In this document: positions 8,941 through 18,031 of the stretch, in pieces
Layout of the letters: every line of letters starts with the position of its first letter
Numbering within the stretch: the first letter of the stretch is position 1
From: Paenibacillus sp. W2I17
GTDB taxonomy: Bacteria > Bacillota > Bacilli > Paenibacillales > Paenibacillaceae
Direction: 5' to 3'
DNA length: 64,000 nucleotides
NCBI RefSeq assembly: GCF_030815985.1
Contig: NZ_JAUSXM010000001.1
Location: 496,001-560,000 of the forward strand
Position numbers and translations under genes: made by a program
Notes under the pieces: model-generated
Seen by the model: only the letters and a program-made list of their open reading frames with translations
The model's database searches: none
Told to the model about the DNA's origin: nothing

Positions 8941-9011
8941 GGGAAAGCATCCCGAAGTGAACGAAACCGGATATCCGGTCTGTTCTTCTTCGGTGAAGCT
9001 TTCCCTTTTTT
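8941..9011 (+). terminator. Large terminator-like hairpin in the leader of the Tad-like locus
   Basis: GGGAAAGC (8941-8948) pairs with GCTTTCCC (8998-9005) and six T follow. Inside, CCGAAG pairs with CTTCGG, GAAC with GTTC, and ACCGG with CCGGT around an ATAT loop, giving one long interrupted stem. The element lies between a strong promoter and the kinase ribosome site. It could end readthrough from the methyltransferase gene, act as an attenuator for the downstream locus, or both. Confidence 0.75.
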
Positions 9012-9036
9012 GTTGTGTATTGAAGGAGGAATTGGT

Positions 9037-10515
9037 ATGAGACATCCGGCCAGGCTGGAACGCGGAAGCCTGCTGGGAGGTAGATATCGTATCGTATCCA
9101 TTCTGGGAACAGGCGGAATGAGCCATGTATACGAGGCGGAGGATCTGAAGTTGCCGGGAAAGATATGGGCAATTAAAGAAAGCGTAACGATTATGCCATA
9201 TGAAGGCAGTATGGAGACGGAAGCCGCCCTTCTGATATCACTTCGCCATCCAAGATTGCCGCAAATTGTTGATTTTTTTGTCCCGGATGAAGATGGGTAC
9301 ACGTACTTGGTGATGGAATACATCGATGGGTTAACGCTCAGTGAGTATTTCAAGCAGTGTCGTGGGAAGATCCCGATGGAGCAGTTGACGGAGCTTGTAC
9401 TTCAATTGCTGGATGTGTTGAGTTATTTGCATAATCTGAATCCACCTGTGATCTATAGAGATCTGAAACCATCAAACATCATGATCACGCCGGAACATGA
9501 AGTAAGATTAATTGATTTTGGCATCGCCAGAAGTTACAAACCGCAAAGTGCTGAAGATACCGTTAAGTTGGGAACCGCTGGTTTTGCCGCTCCAGAACAG
9601 TATGGTGCGGGTCAGACCGATGCGCGTTCAGATCTATATGGACTCGGAGCATTGCTCCTGTATCTTATGACAAGTGGTGCGTATACGGAATGGATTCAGG
9701 GTGTGGAAAGCTCTATCCGGAGTGATGTTCCGCGGACATACATCCCTGTGGCGAGAAGACTGTTAAGGTATAATGCCGAAGAGCGATTCCAATCTGCCGA
9801 TGAGGTGCGGAAGGAACTGCTCCGAATACCCGGTGGAATAACGCCTGGTGGAGATGCAACCATGACCTTGAATGGCGGAACAAGAGTTATTGCTTTGACT
9901 GGTGCTTCATCTGGTGTAGGGGTTACCCACACGGCTATAGCTATCAGTCATTATCTCGAAAGGCAAAACTTCAAAGTGGCTGTGATTGAAATGTCACCTC
10001 GCTCTCAATCCTTTGCAAGAATTCAACAAATCGCTCAAGCGGGTAAACCGGTGCCAGCAGGCAGACAGTTTGCAGTGGATGGTGTGCATTATTGGAAACA
10101 ATCCGGGCGAGCGGATATTTTGTCTTTGCTTGGGGGGAGTTATCAGTTCATCGTGATGGATCTCGGTAGTGGTCAGGACCAGAACCGGCTGGAAGAATTC
10201 CTGCGTGCAGATCTACCTATTGTTATAGGCTCAGGTGCCGAATGGAGACAGGCGGAGATTGGTGCTTTTGTTCGATCACATCATCGGTATCCACGAGAGA
10301 AATGGATATATTGTCTGCCCCTGGCAGCAAGTGAAGCAGTTCAGCGCATTCGTAAAGCTCTGGATACATCGAGTGTGTATGGGCTACCATTACATATTGA
10401 CCCTTTTGACAAGGACGCACAGATGGATAAAGTGTTTTCACATATTTTAATGCATATGATGGCACGACAACCCAAGAAACGTTCGTTCTTTTCACGAAGG
10501 AAAGTACATGATTAG
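9037..10515 (+). CDS. Ser/Thr protein kinase fused to a ParA/MinD-like domain
   Basis: The N-terminal part (about residues 15-270) is a Hanks-type kinase. It has the glycine loop GTGGMSHVY, lysine 47 in AIKES, the catalytic loop YRDLKPSN with aspartate 142, DFG with aspartate 160, and GTAGFAAPEQY in the activation segment. These residues predict an active kinase. From about residue 285 a ParA-like fold begins with GASSGVGVTHTA, which keeps the loop shape but lacks the Walker lysine. No membrane segment or PASTA domain is visible. The ATG at 9037 has an AAGGAGG site. It opens a ten-gene Tad-like locus, so it may phosphorylate components of that machine. Confidence 0.85.
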   Translation: MRHPARLERGSLLGGRYRIVSILGTGGMSHVYEAEDLKLPGKIWAIKESVTIMPYEGSMETEAALLISLRHPRLPQIVDFFVPDEDGYTYLVMEYIDGLTLSEYFKQCRGKIPMEQLTELVLQLLDVLSYLHNLNPPVIYRDLKPSNIMITPEHEVRLIDFGIARSYKPQSAEDTVKLGTAGFAAPEQYGAGQTDARSDLYGLGALLLYLMTSGAYTEWIQGVESSIRSDVPRTYIPVARRLLRYNAEERFQSADEVRKELLRIPGGITPGGDATMTLNGGTRVIALTGASSGVGVTHTAIAISHYLERQNFKVAVIEMSPRSQSFARIQQIAQAGKPVPAGRQFAVDGVHYWKQSGRADILSLLGGSYQFIVMDLGSGQDQNRLEEFLRADLPIVIGSGAEWRQAEIGAFVRSHHRYPREKWIYCLPLAASEAVQRIRKALDTSSVYGLPLHIDPFDKDAQMDKVFSHILMHMMARQPKKRSFFSRRKVHD

Positions 10516-10541
10516 AAGAGATTACGAAAGGAGAGCCTCTT

Positions 10542-11561
10542 TTGTCTAAATTAAGAAAACAAAGCCGTCAACTGATCTATGCCGGACTTATCGGAGCAGG
10601 AGCTGTAGGGTTGGTATTCGGAGGATATGTTATTTACAATGTCAAAACGATGGGGGATGTCAGGTCAGCTGTAGAAGCCCGTTATTTATCGGCATATGAG
10701 GAAAAGGAAGCTGAATTAAAGCAACAATGGGATTCGGGAGCACAAGGATGGGTTACGATTCGGGATATTGAAGCAGGTGAACCGATATTACCGGAGGATC
10801 TGAAGCTCATTGCTGTTCCGGATGCACAAGCACCGCGAAATCTCTGGTCCAGTACCAAGCAGATGGAAGGCCAAGTGGCCAAAATAGAGTTAAAAAAAGG
10901 AACAGCCATTACCACTGAGATGGTGTATGAGGATGTACCGGCACCGCCCGATTTAAGAAATCGAGAGCTGCAAGTTGTATTACTGCCGTCCTCACTTGTT
11001 AAGGGAGATATTATTGATGTTCGTATCCAATTCCCTACCGGACAAGACTATGTTCTCTTATCGAAGAAAAAAGTGGAACGACTCAATGCAGCTACCTTAT
11101 GGATTACGATGACGGAGGAAGAGATTCTGTCACTCTCAAGTGCAATTGTAGATGCCTATTTACATAAAGCTTCAATCTATGCCTTAACCTATGTAGAACC
11201 ACAGTTTCAGACACCTGCAATCGCGACGTATCCTGCCAATTCAGAAGTGTTAAAACTGCTGGAGAGTGATCCGAATATTGTTCGACGAGCCGAACAGGAA
11301 TTATCCAGACAGGTGCGAAGTTCGCTTGAAAGTTCACTGGCCGCTTCCATGACAGCACCGTCAAAAGGGGTTGAACAGGATGTGGCACAATCCTCAGTTA
11401 CATATAACAATCGTCCATCAGCCAATAATCCGGCAACGTCGGATGGAGTGATGTGGAATGATGGTTCAGGAAACGGAGCAGGAGCTAATTCTGGAAACGT
11501 AAATGATCCTGCTGAAGCTTTACAAACAGAACAGCAGAGCTTGCTAACGGATGGAGAATAG
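10542..11561 (+). CDS. SAF-domain, CpaB/RcpC-like membrane-anchored protein
   Basis: A single N-terminal membrane segment (about residues 11-33) is followed by a SAF-like domain (GWVTIRDIEAGEPILPEDL, then a second half with KKGTAITTEMV). This layout is that of CpaB/RcpC proteins, which accompany the outer or wall-facing part of Tad pili. The C-terminal third is Ser/Asn/Gly-rich and probably disordered. The TTG start at 10542 is supported by AAAGGAGAG at 10527-10535. It lies 26 nt after the kinase gene. Confidence 0.72.
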   Translation: MSKLRKQSRQLIYAGLIGAGAVGLVFGGYVIYNVKTMGDVRSAVEARYLSAYEEKEAELKQQWDSGAQGWVTIRDIEAGEPILPEDLKLIAVPDAQAPRNLWSSTKQMEGQVAKIELKKGTAITTEMVYEDVPAPPDLRNRELQVVLLPSSLVKGDIIDVRIQFPTGQDYVLLSKKKVERLNAATLWITMTEEEILSLSSAIVDAYLHKASIYALTYVEPQFQTPAIATYPANSEVLKLLESDPNIVRRAEQELSRQVRSSLESSLAASMTAPSKGVEQDVAQSSVTYNNRPSANNPATSDGVMWNDGSGNGAGANSGNVNDPAEALQTEQQSLLTDGE

Positions 11562-11637
11562 AGCAAAATCCGAGGTTTACTTTAGAATAATTCAGATAAC
11601 AGGGAGTTTATGAAAAAAGAAAGGAGTTGTAATATCT

Positions 11638-12351
11638 ATGCATACATGGATCTTTGCGGGTTTATGTGAGAAGAATGATCTGATGTTATATCTTTGCAAG
11701 ATATTGGCTTCGACAGGCAACAAGGTCTTGCTCGTAGATGGAACCTTACAACAGAAGTATGGGTACGGCGTAGGTGATAGTCAGCAGTCTTTGCGAATTA
11801 CGGAATTTGAAGGATTTGATATCGCTTGTCATTTTGTCACTTCAGCAGCTGTAGAGAATCATCTTGAAGTAAATGGAGAGCGATTGGACAGTTATGACTA
11901 TGTGTTATATGACATGGAGACCTCGCATTTTGCATCACGTAATCTCTGGCTAACCGCTGATGTAAGAGTCTGGGTGAGTGATTATGAGCGTTACAATCTG
12001 GAACGTGGCAAAGGATGGTTGAAGCGGTTGCTTGAAGAACAGTCATTACCTGGTGAGCTGTCATTTCAGCGGCTCTTAATTAACGGGGTTGACTGCAAGC
12101 TTGAAGCTCGTTATCTGTGGGCGTATCTGGAGGGCAGTCCGTTTGTGTGGACAGGAGAATCCTTAGTGCTTCCGTGGGATGAATTAACAGCTGCAGTTAA
12201 ACTTGAGAATGAGCATCATCGCCGAGTTCATCTTGGACCTTTGTCACGAAATTACAAAAAATCGTTGTGTCGCGTGGTCGAGCAGTTAACAGGTTGGGAA
12301 AGTGTTCGTAGTCGCCGTGCGATGAAAGAAGCAGAGAGGATGAGAGCATGA
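11638..12351 (+). CDS. ParA-like protein with lost P-loop (CpaE-like)
   Basis: The 237-aa product begins WIFAGLCEKNDLMLYLCKILASTG, followed by KVLLVDG. This is the strand-loop-helix-strand order of a MinD/ParA fold, but no GK(T/S) remains in the loop. Later DYVLYDMET occupies the Walker B position. It probably no longer hydrolyses ATP in the usual way and may be a structural partner of the next gene product. The fold assignment is inference from the pattern. A well-spaced AAAGGAG site precedes the ATG, and the stop overlaps the next start by 4 nt. Confidence 0.55.
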   Translation: MHTWIFAGLCEKNDLMLYLCKILASTGNKVLLVDGTLQQKYGYGVGDSQQSLRITEFEGFDIACHFVTSAAVENHLEVNGERLDSYDYVLYDMETSHFASRNLWLTADVRVWVSDYERYNLERGKGWLKRLLEEQSLPGELSFQRLLINGVDCKLEARYLWAYLEGSPFVWTGESLVLPWDELTAAVKLENEHHRRVHLGPLSRNYKKSLCRVVEQLTGWESVRSRRAMKEAERMRA

Positions 12352-13178
12352 GCACCATTACCTTTTGGAGCCCTTTTGCAGGAACAGGTTGCACTTCAAG
12401 CACATTAATTAGTGCTTATGCGATGGCGCTTCACTACAGGACAAGAGTGTTACTTGTTAATGCAGGCCTTGCCGGAACTGGAACAGAAGCTGCTCTACCG
12501 TCCAAAGATACGGATTCAGCGGATTTTATGCTCTCCTTCGAAGAGGGTGGCTGGGATGCGATTGAACGGCTGCATTCGAGCGGAAGTCTGAATAAGCACA
12601 ATCTCAGGGATTATACCAAGCCACTTCTGAAGGAAAGACTTGATTTCCTAACCGGAAGAACTGATGAGATGGAACGTTCCCCACAGGAACATGGTGAGAC
12701 TGTGAAAAAGCTGCTAAATGTAGCTAACGAGTATTATGATCTGGTTCTTCTGGATGCGGATCATGCTGGTGTTGATTCACAGCTCAAGCTGCAACAGGCG
12801 GACTATGTTGTAATTAATCTCGATCAAAATATGCGAAATCTGGAGTTGTTCTTTGAAGAGATCCTGCCAGAACGAATGAACAATATGAATATACATGTTG
12901 TAATTAACAAATACGATTCGCATGCCCGTGCAACGCTTTCCAATATTCGGCGTCAGTTCAGATACAAAGGCACGATATCTGCGATACCGTACACAACCGG
13001 ATACCTGGATGCAATGAATCGACGAGATGTCGCTAGATACTTGCAGTTGGAAAGTTTGACTGAGGATAAGGATATTCGTAAAGGGAGCTTTGCAGCAAGC
13101 ATGAGCGAACTCGCTCGCCTGATTATGGACGGTGCAGGTATGCGCACAGTTCTGAAGAGGCTGGAAAGGGGAGCCTGA
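12348..13178 (+). CDS. MinD/ParA-like ATPase of TadZ/CpaE type with atypical P-loop
   Basis: The product (276 aa) starts with SPFAGTGCTSSTL at residues 8-20, where a deviant Walker A motif would lie, but neither the signature lysine nor the GKT is present. VLLVNAG and DLVLLDADHAG follow as in MinD-like folds. TadZ/CpaE proteins direct pilus machinery to the cell pole or membrane, and some are known to have atypical P-loops. A role as localisation factor for the secretion ATPase is inferred. The ATG overlaps the previous stop. Confidence 0.68.
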   Translation: MSTITFWSPFAGTGCTSSTLISAYAMALHYRTRVLLVNAGLAGTGTEAALPSKDTDSADFMLSFEEGGWDAIERLHSSGSLNKHNLRDYTKPLLKERLDFLTGRTDEMERSPQEHGETVKKLLNVANEYYDLVLLDADHAGVDSQLKLQQADYVVINLDQNMRNLELFFEEILPERMNNMNIHVVINKYDSHARATLSNIRRQFRYKGTISAIPYTTGYLDAMNRRDVARYLQLESLTEDKDIRKGSFAASMSELARLIMDGAGMRTVLKRLERGA

Positions 13179-13185
13179 ACCTCCG

Positions 13186-15012
13186 ATGCTCTGGAATACC
13201 ATATGGATAAGTTTGATTTTGATTCTGTGCCTGACTTATATCTGGTTCAAGTATAGAACGTTTCTTCGTGAAAAGAATGCTCGTGTTCCTGAACAGGAAT
13301 CATTCACGATTGACATGTTGATTGAGAAGGTGAAGAACTCACTTCATGAGCTTAGTCATAGTCAGCTCGCGGATGCGGGTCTGCATGAAGAAGAATATCG
13401 TCGAAGAATTAATCAGCGTGCCGAGATGAGAAAAGCACTGAAGGGCTGTGTCTCAGGCAGTATCAGCGACAAAACGTATGTCAAAAATCTGATAGGGGAT
13501 CTCCTGACCCGAAGCATAGGGCTGAACAAATCAAATGTAGATGAAGTTATTTTGTTTGCAGAACCAGATTTGTTGACGATCCAGGACCGATTCGAAATTG
13601 TGTTTTATCTGTACCGACAGCAATTCGGTATGGATGCACTCTCCCGAATGATTGATACCTACGATCTTGGCAGACTGAGAATGGAAGAAGGTACGGACGA
13701 TGGAGGAAGTTATTATATCTCTGAGGAGGATATTCAGTATGTTTTTGAGTGCGAATATCGAGAGCTTGGATTCAGAGAAAAGACGGATATCATCGTGCAA
13801 CGTATCTACCAGCATTATAAAGGATTCTCGGTTGTTGATGAGATAAGGGACCAACGTATTGACGGCGTTAGTGGTGGTGTTAGCGGTATGCTTGATGCTG
13901 TTCATAATATGGGACTTCGAAAACCGGCATCATGGAATGATTTGCTGGATCAAGGACTGGAGGATGATACACATGTAGAACCGCTTAGCGGCATGGAAAG
14001 TGTCTGGATTTTCTATAAAGGTAAGTCCATTCATCTATCCTTTCTGTCCTTCGGCAGTATTCGTGAACTGAAAAGGGTATGCCAGAATATATACAAATAC
14101 AATTATCCCGGACAGTTGTCGGAAGCAAGTGGATACAAGGTGAACGAGATGAAAGACGGCTCCCGTGTCGTTGTTGTTAGACCTCCTTTTGCAGAATCGT
14201 GGGCGTTCTTCGTCCGGAAGTTCGATATTCCAAATGCTTCACTTGAACAATTGATTACGGGTAACAACGCAGATCTGCCAATTACATTGCTTCAATACCT
14301 GATGAAAGGAAGCCGGATCACAGCTGTAACCGGGGCCCAAGGTTCTGGTAAAACAACGTTGCTTATGGCTATGGTCAAACACATCTATGCATCGTACACC
14401 CTTCGGGTGCAGGAGATGGCGTTTGAACTTCAATTAAGACGGATCTATAGCCGACGTAATATTTTGAGTTTCCGAGAGACTGAACACATTTCAGGTCAAC
14501 AAGGGCTTGATTTGCAGAAAAAAACGGATGGTACCGTCAATATTCTCGGTGAGGTTGCGAGTGATGAGGTGGCCGCATGGATGATTCAAATGTCTCAGGT
14601 TGCCAGTCTGTTCACCCTGTTTACCCACCATGCCAAAACGTTTCGTGATCTGGTCTTCTCCCTTCGTAATTCCTTGCTCAAGACAGGTATGTTCCAGCAT
14701 GAGCATATTGCTGAGGAGCAGGTTGTGAGTGTAATCAATTTCGATGTTCATATGAAGAAAGATGCTGAGGGACGAAGATATATCGAACGAATTACGGAGT
14801 GTCTTCCTCGTGCGAATCAAGGTGATAGCGTGGAAGAGAGGGCAGGTTTTACATTTCATAATGTTGTGGAGTACAGAGATGGAGCGTATGTTGCAACAGC
14901 TCCAATCTCCTCTGGAAGCATGGTGGATATGCGAGAACAGATGACATTACAGGATGCCGAGAAGTTCGAACAGTTTATGAAGCAACACTGGGGTGATCAG
15001 CATGACAATTAA
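13186..15012 (+). CDS. CpaF/TadA-like type II/IV secretion ATPase with N-terminal membrane segment
   Basis: This is the motor ATPase of the locus. Residues 3-22 form a predicted transmembrane helix, which is unusual for this family. The middle part resembles the N-domain of CpaF/VirB11 ATPases. Walker A is GAQGSGKTT with lysine 389, followed by a VNILGEV Walker-B-like stretch and the histidine-box-like FTHHAKTFRDL. It is the only P-loop protein in the locus with an intact lysine, so it is the likely energy source. At 608 aa it is longer than typical TadA because of the N-terminal extension. The next gene starts inside its last codons. Confidence 0.82.
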   Translation: MLWNTIWISLILILCLTYIWFKYRTFLREKNARVPEQESFTIDMLIEKVKNSLHELSHSQLADAGLHEEEYRRRINQRAEMRKALKGCVSGSISDKTYVKNLIGDLLTRSIGLNKSNVDEVILFAEPDLLTIQDRFEIVFYLYRQQFGMDALSRMIDTYDLGRLRMEEGTDDGGSYYISEEDIQYVFECEYRELGFREKTDIIVQRIYQHYKGFSVVDEIRDQRIDGVSGGVSGMLDAVHNMGLRKPASWNDLLDQGLEDDTHVEPLSGMESVWIFYKGKSIHLSFLSFGSIRELKRVCQNIYKYNYPGQLSEASGYKVNEMKDGSRVVVVRPPFAESWAFFVRKFDIPNASLEQLITGNNADLPITLLQYLMKGSRITAVTGAQGSGKTTLLMAMVKHIYASYTLRVQEMAFELQLRRIYSRRNILSFRETEHISGQQGLDLQKKTDGTVNILGEVASDEVAAWMIQMSQVASLFTLFTHHAKTFRDLVFSLRNSLLKTGMFQHEHIAEEQVVSVINFDVHMKKDAEGRRYIERITECLPRANQGDSVEERAGFTFHNVVEYRDGAYVATAPISSGSMVDMREQMTLQDAEKFEQFMKQHWGDQHDN

Positions 15013-17068
15013 ATGGATTTTGCTCCTCGTATTAAGTATTTGTGCAGGAGGTTTGCTGATCACACTTCTGGTTTTAAGTATGTTACGTCACAGAGGAGGT
15101 GGTTCAGCAAGTCAATCCGGCGTTATTCTTGCTCCTAGCGGGAAGGGATTCAAGGGACTGGGATCAATCTTGTTGCAGTCCTACCGTCTTGGAATGAAAG
15201 TGCCACTGCTATCCGCTTATATTCTTCAGGTGCAGAAACGTATTTCATTCCGCCATGTTGGGGATGAGCCTTCACTTCGCAGGCTGACGATGACAGTGGT
15301 TCTGATTATTCTTGGAGGTTATGGAGGCATAAGTGTCATTCTGTTTCTTCTGCAGCCGGGTATCGCTTTTGTAATACTTTCCGTACTCTGTGCTGTGGTA
15401 CTAAACAGCTTGGTATTGGATATGTGCCTCAGTCGTATGGAAAAAAGGTTGCTGGTGCAGATGTTGGATCTCTTTGCAGATGTAAGGCATCGGTATCATC
15501 AGCATGGCATGGTTGAGGAAGCGCTCTATGAAGCCGCTGAAGCAGGTACAGGAGAAGCAGCAGAACAGGTAAGACTGATCTACGAAGCTCTGACTTCTCC
15601 AGATCCAAATGAAGCACTTGAGCGTTATTATGAAGTGGCTCCCAACCGTTTTCTCAAAGGATTCGCCGGCGTTTCCTACATGGTTATGGAGTTTGGGGAT
15701 AAGGACAGAGCACAAGGCTCTATTTATCTTAACGGACTTGGTAACCTGACTCAGGAGATCCATCTGGAGATTTTGCGGCGAGATAAATTGGATTACCTGC
15801 TCAAAGGACTTAATATCATCGCGCTAGCTCCGGTATTATTCACCGCTCCAATCGAACGCTGGGCCAGAGTCAGTTTCCCAACGATGGATGAATTTTATCG
15901 CAGCAAAATCGGTTTTGTTACCAAAATATCAATCTATGTCATCATTATCCTTGCTTATTTGCTTCTGCAAAGGCTCCAGCAATACGATGAGACACGTTAC
16001 CGGTCAGGGCATAAGCATTCATGGTTGGATCAGTTACTGTACAAGCAAATCTTCATACGGAAATTGGCGATGTTGTTTGCAGCAAAACCTGGCAGTGCAC
16101 AGTACAGTCAAACGATACGGCTCATGAGGGAGAGCAGCTCAGAATTGAAATACGAATGGCTTGCCATTCGACGAGTGATGTTATTCGCAGGTTGTTTGGT
16201 CCTTACAATGGGTTGCATCTTGTTGTTGCACCAGGTTGAACGTAACCACATCTTGTATGATCCAATCCGCGATGATCGAATGTTTGGTGCAATGGATGAA
16301 GCAGATCTCAGGAAAGCTGAGGAAAAAACAGCATTGGATCAATCCGTGCTGGAAAGTGTAGAAATGAACCGAGGAGCTACATACGAAGAAGTCGCCAACG
16401 CGTTACAGCAGTTATCTCCCGTTCAGATGGACCATGATATCCAGAATGAGACCATCACGCGCATTATGCAGAAACTTGAGGTGTATAACAAGCAATATGT
16501 ACGCTGGTGGGAAATGATTATAGCCATTCTTATGGGTGTAGTAGGGTATTACATGCCGGTATGGCTCATGTTATTTCAACGGAAAATGCGAAGGTTGGAT
16601 ATGCGACATGAAATCTATCAATTCCAGACAGTGATTTCCATTCTGCGTGAGATGGACCGAATGTCAGTCGAGGAGATATTGGAATGGCTTAATCGATTTG
16701 CCGTCATTTTCAAGCGTCCGCTACAAAAATGTTTGTTGCATTTTGAACATGGTCCAGAGCTTGCACTTGAACAATTAAAGGAAGAGGCGGGCTTGCCCGA
16801 GTTCCAGCGACTGGTTGATAAATTGCAGCTTGCCCTTGGCAAAATATCAATACGTGAAGCCTTCGATGATCTCGAGAGCATGATGGCATTTTATTTTGAA
16901 CAACGCAAGCAGGAGTACAGCAAAATGATAGATGTCAAAGCATCATGGGGGAGAACCATTGGATTTACACCTATGTACGCCCTTATCTTTTTGTATCTGG
17001 TTATTCCATTGGTCGGTATGAGTTTCTTACAGATGAACATTTATTATGAGCAAATTCAGAAACTGTAG
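15002..17068 (+). CDS. Fused TadB-TadC-like membrane platform protein
   Basis: The 688-aa product contains two type II secretion F-like units in one chain. The first has helices near the N-terminus, then a cytoplasmic part (RLLVQMLDLFADVRHRYHQ, and the VMEFGDKD region), then helices around residues 270-325. The second unit follows after about residue 500 (the ISILREMDRMSVEE region) and ends with a C-terminal helix. Classical Tad systems encode TadB and TadC separately, so this is a natural fusion or ancient duplication. I prefer ATG 15002 with GGTGAT upstream over the in-frame GTG at 14993. It overlaps the ATPase gene by 11 nt. Confidence 0.75.
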   Translation: MTIKWILLLVLSICAGGLLITLLVLSMLRHRGGGSASQSGVILAPSGKGFKGLGSILLQSYRLGMKVPLLSAYILQVQKRISFRHVGDEPSLRRLTMTVVLIILGGYGGISVILFLLQPGIAFVILSVLCAVVLNSLVLDMCLSRMEKRLLVQMLDLFADVRHRYHQHGMVEEALYEAAEAGTGEAAEQVRLIYEALTSPDPNEALERYYEVAPNRFLKGFAGVSYMVMEFGDKDRAQGSIYLNGLGNLTQEIHLEILRRDKLDYLLKGLNIIALAPVLFTAPIERWARVSFPTMDEFYRSKIGFVTKISIYVIIILAYLLLQRLQQYDETRYRSGHKHSWLDQLLYKQIFIRKLAMLFAAKPGSAQYSQTIRLMRESSSELKYEWLAIRRVMLFAGCLVLTMGCILLLHQVERNHILYDPIRDDRMFGAMDEADLRKAEEKTALDQSVLESVEMNRGATYEEVANALQQLSPVQMDHDIQNETITRIMQKLEVYNKQYVRWWEMIIAILMGVVGYYMPVWLMLFQRKMRRLDMRHEIYQFQTVISILREMDRMSVEEILEWLNRFAVIFKRPLQKCLLHFEHGPELALEQLKEEAGLPEFQRLVDKLQLALGKISIREAFDDLESMMAFYFEQRKQEYSKMIDVKASWGRTIGFTPMYALIFLYLVIPLVGMSFLQMNIYYEQIQKL

Positions 17069-17130
17069 CACAATTCATCTGTGTGACAGTCTGAAATAGT
17101 TTAATAACTTATAACTTGGGAGGATTTATC

Positions 17131-17616
17131 ATGAACAATGCATCAAGCGCTTTAAAGGTGGCAGCAGGGATATTCTTAACAATCGCTTTGATCACAATTG
17201 TAGTTCTGTTGTTTATTTCGGCTCAGGAGGCAACCAAGACGGCCCAGAACAATTTTGCTGATATCCAAACCGAGTTGTCCCAGGCTGCATTTACGGTATA
17301 TGACGGAACAACCATCAGTGGATCGCAGGTAACGAATGCGCTGCGTAAATATGCGGACAAGGATCAGTTCGGTATTCAAGTTATTACAGGTAAAAATAAA
17401 GCGGGGCAATGGTACGGCAATCAATTAAACATTTCACAGGATCTCAATAATGCGGACTACGGCTCGGTTATTGCACCTGACGATAAAGTGGGGATTATTA
17501 ACCAGACCATGAGTGAAAAAGACAATCAATATGTCAATCCAAGTGGTAAATTCAAAGCGATTATCGTAAAAGACCGATCCAACGTGGTAAGAGGGCTGAT
17601 CTTCCAGCAATCCTGA
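17131..17616 (+). CDS. Small membrane-anchored pilin-like protein
   Basis: The 161-aa product has one N-terminal hydrophobic helix (about residues 8-31) and then an extracellular-type domain with the stretch YDGTTISGSQVTNALRK. The helix starts after a GIFLTIAL stretch, but I see no textbook class III (Flp) or type IV prepilin cleavage site. Its place right after the platform gene and its strong GGGAGGA ribosome site fit a major structural subunit or pseudopilin. The function is inferred from context; the protein is not recognised with certainty. Confidence 0.6.
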   Translation: MNNASSALKVAAGIFLTIALITIVVLLFISAQEATKTAQNNFADIQTELSQAAFTVYDGTTISGSQVTNALRKYADKDQFGIQVITGKNKAGQWYGNQLNISQDLNNADYGSVIAPDDKVGIINQTMSEKDNQYVNPSGKFKAIIVKDRSNVVRGLIFQQS

Positions 17617-17632
17617 CAGGAGTTGGTTTAAC

Positions 17633-18031
17633 ATGTCCCGGAATACACAGCATCTCATGTTGTTTTGTACGGCGGTTGTCCTGTTTGTGACAGCCTGCCT
17701 GTACGGGCAACAGAATGTTAAGATTTTATCAGCGGCCTTGAACGACAGAGTACAGACAACTGCAGGCATGGAAGGTCGGCTGACAACAACACTGCATACC
17801 AGCAATTCCTATCAATATAGTGGTGCGGAAGTGTTGCATACCGTGAGGCAGATGACAGGCACTAGCATTCCTGTGGAGGTAGATGGGACTTCGTATGTAA
17901 TCGATCCACTTGTCAGCAAAACAGTGACGATTCCTGTCCAACTCGATGCCAGCTACAGACCAGAGTTTATACGAAACGAAACTGGAGAACTGCTCAAGAT
18001 TGTTTTTTGGAAGGAGAACAGTGTGAATTGA
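17633..18031 (+). CDS. Second small membrane-anchored protein of the Tad-like locus
   Basis: The 132-aa product has an N-terminal hydrophobic helix (about residues 7-24) and then a short extracytoplasmic domain. The stretch YSGAEVLHTVRQ resembles ISGSQVTNALRK of the preceding gene product, so the two look like distant relatives. No catalytic residues are visible. AGGAG precedes the ATG, and the stop overlaps the next start. I infer a minor pilin or pseudopilin role. Confidence 0.5.
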   Translation: MSRNTQHLMLFCTAVVLFVTACLYGQQNVKILSAALNDRVQTTAGMEGRLTTTLHTSNSYQYSGAEVLHTVRQMTGTSIPVEVDGTSYVIDPLVSKTVTIPVQLDASYRPEFIRNETGELLKIVFWKENSVN

